Assembly (NCBI GenBank): GCA_002342025.1
Contig: DDPD01000047.1
Location: 1-50,543, forward strand
Source: Moraxellaceae bacterium UBA2477
Lineage (GTDB): Bacteria; Pseudomonadota; Gammaproteobacteria; Pseudomonadales; Moraxellaceae
Direction: 5' to 3'
DNA: 50,543 nucleotides
The first letter of the stretch is position 1; every line of letters begins with the position of its first letter. This document shows, one piece after another, positions 50,236-50,543 of this stretch. The notes under the pieces were generated by a model that saw nothing but the letters and a program-made list of their open reading frames with translations, made no database searches and was not told the DNA's origin. The position numbers and the translations under genes were made by a program.

Positions 50236-50352
50236 GGTCAATTGCCAGAATTAAAAGACGACCGACTTTGCCGTAGTCTGCGTCACGATGCAATAATCAA
50301 CCCATTATTCCGCTGCCAGTGCGCCGATTTTTGACTTAAGCCAGCTCAGTCC

Positions 50353-50543
50353 ATGTCGTCACCCACGCCCAACTCTCGCATCGCAACTGTCACGATCGAC
50401 CTCGTGGATCGGATTGATGCCCTGCTGCCACAAACCCAATGTGGCCTGTGCAAAACGTCCGGCTGCCGTCCCTATGCCGAACAAATGGCTCAGGGCGAGG
50501 CCATCAATCATTGCGTACCCGGTGGCATCCCGACGATTCAGGC
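50353..50543 (+). CDS. rnfB: RnfB/RsxB-type ferredoxin-like protein (3' end outside window)
   Basis: The visible 63 residues begin MSSPTPNSRIATVTIDLVDRIDALLPQTQCGLC and contain the Fe-S domain of RnfB: CGLCKTSGCRPYAEQ and NHCVPGGIP, which supply four cysteines for a [4Fe-4S] cluster. There is no N-terminal membrane helix, unlike the RnfB subunit of the six-gene Rnf complex; a soluble stand-alone version found near metG in pseudomonad-like bacteria would fit. Full-length proteins carry further ferredoxin-like domains downstream, beyond the window. The frame stays open to the window's end. Confidence 0.82.
   Translation, partial: MSSPTPNSRIATVTIDLVDRIDALLPQTQCGLCKTSGCRPYAEQMAQGEAINHCVPGGIPTIQ

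Noticed and set aside
1..50543. tRNA, rRNA or CRISPR features
   Set aside because: No cloverleaf-like sequence, rRNA stretch or regularly spaced direct repeats were recognised on either strand.

Overview
The window looks like a chromosome segment of a lipid- and hydrocarbon-using gammaproteobacterium of moderately high GC. The evidence is a set of classic gammaproteobacterial neighbourhoods: yihY-wrbA-DUF2069, hda-perM next to purM-purN-DUF3108, and dcd-apbC with metG nearby. Around these lie many accessory hydrolases, amidases, an acyl-CoA dehydrogenase of the DmdC type and regulators with an AraC fold. The mix resembles marine or soil Spongiibacteraceae, Halieaceae or Nevskiaceae, but I cannot assign a genus.

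Layout. 1-6030 is housekeeping: a partial YihY/BrkB membrane protein, WrbA, DUF2069, Hda with an AI-2E/PerM-type membrane protein, then purine synthesis genes purM and purN and a DUF3108 protein. 6016-9330 holds a divergent TetR regulator and lipoprotein pair plus an AraC regulator. 9520-18432 is a tight seven-gene same-strand cluster, with four of its six junctions overlapping by 4 bases: a double DsbA/kappa-GST-like protein, a metallo-beta-lactamase-fold protein, a SurA/parvulin-like protein, a HupE/UreJ membrane protein, a DUF3604 PHP-like protein and two related glutathione S-transferases. The pathway is unknown to me.

18465-21240 is the most mobile part. A 109-bp hairpin repeat (second copy at 30546-30654, after dcd) is followed by what reads as an integron gene-cassette array without an integrase in the window: an attC-like core at 18811, attC sites at 19640-19697 and 20915-20985, and three cassette genes (membrane protein; zinc ribbon with a possible PIN-like domain; a truncated short protein).

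21243-28624 carries an esterase of the class C beta-lactamase fold, a small secreted SnoaL/NTF2-like protein, a decayed truncated haemoglobin, a TerC/Alx membrane protein, an amidase and a neutral ceramidase lipoprotein. 28658-32344 has acyl-CoA dehydrogenase, dcd and apbC. The usual apbC-metG divergent pair is split by an insertion (32405-39074) bearing a very AT-rich 1401-residue hybrid histidine kinase, a PF10118 ferritin-like protein and a flavin amine oxidase. 39185-50543 holds metG, an HMG-CoA reductase, a carboxylesterase, YjdM/PhnA, a second PF10118 protein, an amidohydrolase, an AraC regulator, an alpha/beta hydrolase, an FAAH-like amidase and the start of an rnfB-like gene. No tRNA, rRNA or CRISPR array was seen.
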